This document shows positions 58,440 through 64,000 of a stretch of 64,000 nt of DNA, one piece after another. The notes below the pieces were generated by a model, which had not been told where the DNA came from, did no database searches, and saw only the letters and a program-made list of their open reading frames with translations. Each line of letters opens with the position of its first letter. Positions within the stretch are counted from its first letter, which is position 1. The translations under genes and the position numbers were made by a program. The stretch comes from Micropterix aruncella (Eukaryota; Arthropoda; Insecta; Lepidoptera; Micropterigidae), in assembly GCA_944548615.1 (NCBI GenBank), contig OX155973.1, positions 23,399,386-23,463,385 on the forward strand, in the 5' to 3' direction.

Positions 58440-59500
58440 TCAAATTGTAAAAAGGCAAACCCATCACCCCATTAAGTTTTACCGATAATGATCGTTCTAT
58501 CTTCCGTAAGGTGAGCGTAGAAGACTTTGTGGACGATACAGATCTACCGCCCAGCAAAAATCACGAACTTGCCAGAGACCAACGCCTTACGGCAGGGCAC
58601 TAGGAAGGTAACCCAGTGGGGCCACCTCGCCCCCTGGCTACCCGTTTCAGAATTCTCCGGCCTCCCGACTGGTACGGGTTCGAGGTCTCTTGCGCGGTCT
58701 TCACGTAGCGGTGATTTGGTGTCTACCGAATATATCGCGGACCAAGGCATCTTTAGCCCTGCTCTTCTTGCAAGGTTTCAAGAGCAGTTGCCGTAAGATT
58801 AACAACTACCCCCGCTCTATAGGAAAGAAATCCGTTTTTGGGCTCCCCCGGCTATCTGTAGGAATGCACAGTCGATTGGCTGATGCCGCACGGTACACAA
58901 ACAACTAGGGTTGTTTGCAAACAACCACAGCGGGCGAGCCCGTCACCTCAAGAAGTTTTAACGATTAGTCGTTCTATCTCCCTGGAGTGAGCACCGAAGA
59001 CTTGGACAAAAACAGTCCACCGTCTAGCTCCGCCACAAACCCGTAAGAGGCCAACGCCTTACCGCGAGATAGCCAGAAGTGTTACCCAGCGGGCTTACAC
59101 TCACGCCCTTACTTCTAATTGTGACTAGATTACTCCAGTCTCTCGATTGGTTACGAGTTCGAGGTCGCTTGCGCGGTCCTCTCCCTTACGAAACGGTGTA
59201 TACCGAATCTATCGCAGACCACGGCATCCTTTGCCCGGCTGTTCACCCAGGATCGGGTAGCCGATGGTCGTTTCAATAGCAGTCGCCGTAAGGTCCGTAA
59301 CCACCCCCGCTCTATAGGAAACAGTACTGCTTCCAGACTCCCCCGACTGTTAGTCAGAGTGCACAGTCATAATCATAAGTTTTTACTACCCAGCCAGATT
59401 TCTACCCAGGCTCGCACTTCATGCGTGGAGGCCATCGGATAGGTGTTGACCCGTGAGTGTGACCAACCCTGAACAGTATGAGTCTTCGTGGCCAACTCGA
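58440..59500 (-). repeat. family A copy, rearranged
   Basis: Two reverse-oriented sub-copies begin near 58455 and 58921, each with the tail, 'gaccaacgccttacgg'-type and 'gcgcggtc' blocks. The head 'accaaccctgaacagtatga' is at 59460-59480. Confidence 0.7.
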
Positions 59501-59506
59501 AGGCTG

Positions 59507-59610
59507 CGCAAATCTCGAAAATCGAAGACTATCGTGGTTGTTTGTCATTATAAATAAGATAAAAACGAATTTACCGCGTAAAGTTTGTAACACACCGACG
59601 AAGTGTTATA
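59507..59610 (-). repeat. family G half copy
   Basis: 'cgaagactatcgtggttgtt' then 'gtcattataaataagataaa' and 'cgaatttaccgcgtaaagtt' match the outer part of the hairpin arms. Confidence 0.65.
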
Positions 59611-60660
59611 GAGTTTTACGTAATGTTTATTGTTAGATAAAGAATTGAATAATATTATTACGACTACTTTCCTCTGGCTTCCAGTTACGTCGTCACGTTA
59701 TTCATTTTCCCATTAAACTTCCTCGCTTTCCATCAAGTTTTGAAGTGGTCCCGAGGCTTTAATGTAACAAAGAGGAACACTTGCATAAAACAATGCAAAC
59801 ACTTTGAATATCGGATTACTGGCGAAGCGTAGGCGACAATGCCCCACTTCTAATTTCATTGGGCTCTTTCAGCGAGCAATGCCTGAAACTTTACACGACA
59901 AACACAAACGACAAACGGGCGACAAACATTTTAGTTTAGAAGAAGATTAAATTTATGTTATGTTAAGAGAGAACACTCGACTGTAAATTGGCGGAAAAGC
60001 AGCTTAATATTAATTGCGATCCGGCGTACTAACTGTTCCTACGGTATTTAAACCAACTTGTGTTAAAAGAGTAATGCTAGGTTTACACGGGCTCAGTAGT
60101 GTGGAGACAACGTCACAATGTCATATTTAATTTTTCCCGCCAAATAGCAATTCATATTTTCCCGATTCGAGTGTTACCACTCTAGCGAATAATTGGAGTC
60201 GGTTTAATTGTCATGTAGTTTTATGAACGGAACAATGTGTAACCGCAAGCGAGTTCGAACGAGCTCGCCCGCCCTTCAGCACGAAATAAATTGTCAACTG
60301 AACATCATCGCTGTGTTTGATTCTCGCGTCGCGCTGCCGCCTCCGGTGAACCGCCATTATTACCATCATTGCATACTTGGGCATTCTCCACACAAGCGGC
60401 AAAAGTGCGCGTTAAAGGGTCCCTAATTATCCCCACGGCCACGGTAAAGTAGCGAATGATTAATACTTGTCAAATGCATTAATACGTTGCGTGTAAACAT
60501 GCTGATTCAGAATTTTAATGAAACTGCCAGTGCAAGTAAACAGAAGCTGACCCTATTTAGTAAGCGACAAGTATAATTTCCCACACTACAAATTACTAAG
60601 CACTTGTCGCTTGCTGACTCGTGTGATCAGCCACGGCAAGGTTTAGTGACAATTGTCTTT
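59611..60660. other. gene-free, less repetitive stretch
   Basis: It contains no repeat family seen elsewhere in the window. Frames at 60208-60426 are short and unsupported. This may be old unique intron sequence. Confidence 0.5.
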
Positions 60661-60745
60661 TTTGATGACACATCTACAGACTTTTGATGACACATCTACA
60701 GACAATTGTCTCTTTTGATGACACATCTACACATCTACAGCTTTT
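60661..60745 (+). repeat. minisatellite 'gatgacacatctacaga'
   Basis: The phrase 'ttttgatgacacatctacag' occurs three times, with a further partial 'acatctacag'. Confidence 0.85.
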
Positions 60746-60799
60746 TTTAGACACCTCAACCAAATATTTACACCTAGCCGTTCTCTCAATATGGCCGTT

Positions 60800-61225
60800 A
60801 CAGAAAAAAACGCGTTTCAAATTAATATATAGATTTGAGTGTGAAGTCGAAAACCAAAAGTTGGTTAATTGTTCCTTGGATAGCACAATGGGATTTTGAA
60901 ACTGCATCCAGTGGTTACTTCCGCTATCCAATATATGTTCGCAGATCGCCGATTTTTCTCGCTGAAAGTTTCGAACGAACAATTCTACTTTCCTCGCATG
61001 ATCCGGGAAGCCATCGAAATAAGGAGAACCCCGAACTTCAATAGAGACGACGGTTACAAACTCTTTTCTACGTGGAACCCTCTTCTTAAAATGTTCCTGC
61101 CGCCGAACGCCGAACGCAAAGACGTAAGACAGGATACAGTGAGTGTTGTGTGCAACACGGGTTTTCAAAATTCGCGCGCTCCGAGCCCGGCCCTTCACCA
61201 CCGTTATAACCTACGCAGTGGCGGC
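60800..61225 (+). mobile_element. Penelope-like retroelement fragment (C-terminal end)
   Basis: The frame from 60896 contains YFPRMIREAIEIRRTPNFNR then DDGYKLFSTWNPLL. This matches the conserved 'RxIREAIEI...NFNREDGxxLxxTW' end of the protein of Penelope-like elements, where a GIY-YIG nuclease follows the reverse transcriptase. Just upstream, in another frame, IAQWDFETAS may be the preceding His-containing segment, so there is a frameshift near 60900. The rest of the element is missing. Recognition is from memory of the family. Confidence 0.65.
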
Positions 61226-61267
61226 AGCGGTATGCGGCATACCCGCAAAACAACGGATTGACAGCTC

Positions 61268-61395
61268 TTCAGTCTACCCTGGACAACGGCAGCTGCAACG
61301 TCACCGAAACGTCAGGTGCTACAAATTTCACGCGGTAAATTCGTTTTCTATCCTATTTATAATGTCAAACAGCCGCGATAGTCTTCGATTTTATA
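61268..61395 (+). repeat. family G half copy
   Basis: 'gtctaccctggacaacggca' to 'cacgcggtaaattcg', then 'cctatttataatgtcaaaca', as in 45400-45500. Confidence 0.7.
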
Positions 61396-61654
61396 TTACT
61401 GACCAGTTCTTCCCTTAATCTCTTCCTCCTCTTTGTTCTATCTTCGGGTATTCTTAGTTTTAATTATAGTTGTTTGTATTTTATGCAGACGAACTTATTT
61501 ATGTAATTATTGAATGATTCATCTTTATTATACCTATTATGATAACCTTTATTTCTACAGCGCGGTTGTACCACTGCACTGAGATTAGGTTAGTTGCAAT
61601 ATATTGCCATGTTGGAATTAGCCTGCCTTTTTGTATTTCAATTACTTTCCTATT
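61396..61654. other. gene-free stretch
   Basis: AT-rich, with no recognised feature. Confidence 0.5.
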
Positions 61655-61925
61655 TAAGGAAACTATTGTGGACGCACTTCTGTGTGTCTGTGTGTTTATT
61701 CTCCAACGATAGCGCTGAAGCGATTCATCCGATTGAGCTGAAATTTGGCATGCAGGCGTCATTTGGTCATGGTGTGAGCTCAAAAGATTGTGGTTGCAAT
61801 CCGTCCACCCTGGGTTGGCTCCCGATGAGGGAACAGCAGAGACCCAACATTTTGTAAATGCATTGAATTATGATAGCCCCTTTCATGTTCCACCACGACA
61901 TGGCTGATGTAACCTGGGGGGAGCT
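61655..61925 (+). repeat. family B copy joined to a family F unit
   Basis: Family B phrases ('ctccaacgatagcgc', 'ccgattgagctgaaatttgg') run into the family F phrases 'accctgggttggctcccgat' and 'ccacgacatggctgatgtaa'. Confidence 0.7.
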
Positions 61926-62592
61926 AACGGGTCCATGATGAGTTGGCCACGATGACCCATGTGTTTAGGGTCGGTCACACTCACAGGTCAACACCCATCC
62001 GACGGCCTCCACGCACGGGGTGCGAACCTGGGTAGGACTCTGGCCAACGAACCAGTTTCCCCTGGGAATCAAACCTCTGGCGCTCCTGGACGGTCTGCGC
62101 ACCGTGCGGCGCAAGCCAATTGATTGTGCTCTCCGACTAACAGTCGGGGGAGTCTGGGAACTGTATTGTTTCCTATAGAGCGGGGGTGGTTGCGTACCTT
62201 ACGGCGACTGCTCTTGATATGACCATTGGCCATCCGATCCCGGTTCAGAGCCGGGCAAAGGACGCCTTGGTCCGCGATAGATTCGGTATACACCGTTTGA
62301 CCGCTTCGTAAGGGAGAGGACCGCGCAAGCTACCTCGAACTCGGAACCAATCGAGAGACCGGAGAAAACTGGTCACAATTGGAAGTAAGGGCGCGAGTTT
62401 CTCGAGCCGCCGGGAAGTAATTCCTGGCTTTCTCGCGGTAAGGAGTTGGTCTCTTACGGGTTGTGGCGTAGCTAGACGTCGGATTTGTTATGTCCTAAGT
62501 CTTATACGCTCACTGCAGGTCGATAGAACGACTAATCGTTAAAACGGCCTGTGGTGACGGGCTCGCCCGTTGTAGTTAATAACTCCTGGTTG
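61926..62592 (+). repeat. family A copy
   Basis: Module order is the same as 21890-22805, from 'gagttggccacgatgaccca' to 'gtgacgggctcgcccgttgt'. Confidence 0.75.
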
Positions 62593-62750
62593 GCCTAAGT
62601 ACCCTGGGTTGGCTCCCGATGAGGGAACTCCTCAACGGTTAACAGCAGAGACGCAAAATTATGTATACGCATTCAAATATGATAGCCCCTTTCATGTTCC
62701 ACCACGACATGGCTGATGTACCCTGGATTGGCTCCCAAAAATTTTTGTAT
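62593..62750 (+). repeat. family F unit
   Basis: 'accctgggttggctcccgat' then 'acggttaacagcagagac' and 'atagcccctttcatgttcca' match 61795-61925 and the array at 49830-50165 in part. Confidence 0.75.
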
Positions 62751-62838
62751 ACGAGTTTTGATTTCCTTTTCGATAGTTTTAGATTTCGTTTTCGATTTCG
62801 ATTTTCTTTTTGAATTCTTCAACATCATCATCATTATC

Positions 62839-62905
62839 GGGGGGGGGGGGGGGATTAAAGGGTGGCGCTAGGTTGGGGGGGGGGGGGGTGGTGGTGGTGG
62901 TGATA
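62839..62905 (+). repeat. two long G-runs and a (GGT)n run
   Basis: G15 at 62839-62853 and G14 at 62875-62888 are followed by five GGT repeats. The plus strand could form G-quadruplexes. In the GABA-B-R1 pre-mRNA the same place is C-rich. Confidence 0.95.
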
Positions 62906-63051
62906 GGATTTATGAAATTAATATTCAGACGAATAAAGTTCCTGGCTACTTGACAGGAAAGTCTTGGGTTGACACAACCGATTTTTTTAAAGTGCGTATA
63001 AGGAGCTTATTGTTATAAATATAACACCTACATATTACGAATGACACTTAC

Positions 63052-63222
63052 CGATATAAACACTTCTTCGGCTTGCTGAAGTATCGCTATCCTCGACCAT
63101 CCGAACTTTTGCATCAGTTTAATTCTGGTAGGATTGTGGACAGTGGCCGATGGATGAGTCCTGAAGAGTGTCGGAAACCTGGCTCGATCCGAAAGAGCCG
63201 GCGAGCTCGCTCCGTAACATAA
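63052..63222 (-). CDS. GABA-B-R1: GABA-B receptor subunit 1, internal exon (ligand-binding domain)
   Basis: This 171-nt exon encodes 57 residues of the extracellular ligand-binding domain of metabotropic GABA receptor subunit 1. It reads [16 protein letters not shown], then [20 protein letters not shown] and [17 protein letters not shown]. The SSPALS segment matches the Ser-rich ligand-pocket loop of the family. The minus-strand acceptor 'ttttgtccacag' ends at 63223, and the donor 'gtaagt' is at 63051-63046. Both ends are phase 0. Its product continues directly into the TVEDLE start of the exon at 23353-23569. Other frames that cover it are shadows. Upstream exons lie beyond the right edge. 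Confidence 0.95.
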
Positions 63223-63513
63223 CTGTGGACAAAATAATATATATATATGTAAATCAAAAACACAATATAGTAAATTGTCGGGGTCACCAATGTGCCACTG
63301 ATATCGGTATAGCCTATACCGAAATACTTGCCATTACTCGATATGCTTGAGGGTGCCTCATACTCGATATGCTTAAGCGATAAAAATATCCCGTACTTCT
63401 AAATAATTACGAGCGTTAATAAGTTGTGGTGGTATGGGTGTGGGTTTCTCTGTTGTCCAACGTTGTGAAGACTTGTTCCCTCGGCGTATATAAGGTAGGA
63501 TAAACAAAGTGTT
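63223..63513. other. gene-free stretch
   Basis: 'tgtcggggtcaccaatgtgc' with 'actcgatatgctt' repeated resembles the sequence at 770-825. No gene is seen. Confidence 0.5.
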
Positions 63514-64000
63514 TGTGAGAGTGGCCACCCTTCAGTTGACTCCAATTTCTCGTGAGCGAAGGGTGGTTCTCATCAATAACTTTTCTCCGTATTGAAAGTC
63601 GTTGTAGTTGAAGTTGAAGTGTTTATTCAGAAGGTCTGTGATCGGTTGCCAGTTTGTAACGCCTTGTTTGATAATTCGCCGGTGTGTAGGTAGTGTGGGC
63701 TCGAGGTGATGTCGTGGTTGTGTAGCCGAAGTGTGAAGTTTGAAGATCGCGGATAATATATGACTGATCGATGTATGAGCGCGTACTTAGAGCGGGCGAC
63801 GGCCGCTGAGAGGATGATGATGATGTGTGACCGCGGTAACTGTCCACTAGGGGAATGATAAAATATGTGTCGAATGTACTGCTTTTTATATGGTATGTAA
63901 TGATGGAATATCCACCGGTGGGGGAGAATAACTGTGTCAATTCGTATCGATCAGAAGAAATGACATTAGTCATCAGTTGACTGTGCATAAACTGCCGAAT
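63514..64000 (-). mobile_element. LTR remnant of a gypsy-2-related element
   Basis: Very close to 1354-1820, differing by small indels ('gctgagaggatgatgatgat' extra here). On the minus strand it ends 'ccactctcaca', like gypsy-2. It runs off the window, so whether internal sequence follows is unknown. Confidence 0.6.

Noticed and set aside
60208..60426. 72-codon frame in unique sequence
   Set aside because: Frames of similar length exist on both strands and neither resembles a known protein.

Overview
The window is nuclear DNA of an insect, most probably a moth or butterfly. It is AT-rich and crowded with transposon copies. Two exons on the minus strand are unmistakably those of the insect metabotropic GABA receptor subunit GABA-B-R1. 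Several dispersed repeats look lepidopteran: a Lep1/Helitron-like start, hairpin repeats built around CGAAACGTCGGGTG, and LINE 3' ends. The order is inferred from memory of those repeats, not proved.

The only host gene I can support is GABA-B-R1. It is read right to left, with exons at 63052-63222 (57 codons) and 23353-23569 (72 codons plus one base). They join in frame and encode consecutive parts of the extracellular ligand-binding domain. The 39,482 bp between them is one intron, and nearly everything else inside it is repeats. The next exon downstream was not found between 1 and 23352, so the next intron probably runs off the left edge.

Left part (1-23352): LTR remnants, 5'-truncated LINEs, a 167-bp perfect inverted repeat set between two long (TA)n tracts, a solo LTR split by a LINE, an apparently intact Tc1/mariner-superfamily transposon with DD82E-like spacing (Sailor type, 13211-15727, 55-bp inverted ends), and several copies of an unclassified high-copy repeat called family A here.

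Central part (25153-48921): a nested stack. A Ty3/gypsy element (gypsy-1, 881-bp LTRs, CGGT target duplication) sits in the intron. Its integrase gene is split by a 16.5-kb insertion with a TTAA target duplication and CCC...GGG ends, which is piggyBac-like. That insertion carries about 5.7 tandem units of roughly 1.12 kb, each holding an exon-like 69-nt cassette with good splice signals. A second, intact gypsy element (gypsy-2, identical 560-bp LTRs, TCGT duplication) is inserted in the third unit. Both gypsy elements have an A AAA AAC slippery site one codon before the gag stop, followed after 8 nt by a stem-loop (gypsy-1) or an H-type pseudoknot (gypsy-2).

Right part (48922-64000): LINE fragments, a mariner-type transposase relic split by a LINE, a third long (TA)n tract, MITEs (one with TTAA and CCC/GGG ends like the 16.5-kb insertion), a TA-flanked element full of GGCGCA-like palindromes, one unidentified minus-strand ORF, a Penelope-like fragment, G-runs, the second GABA-B-R1 exon and another LTR remnant.
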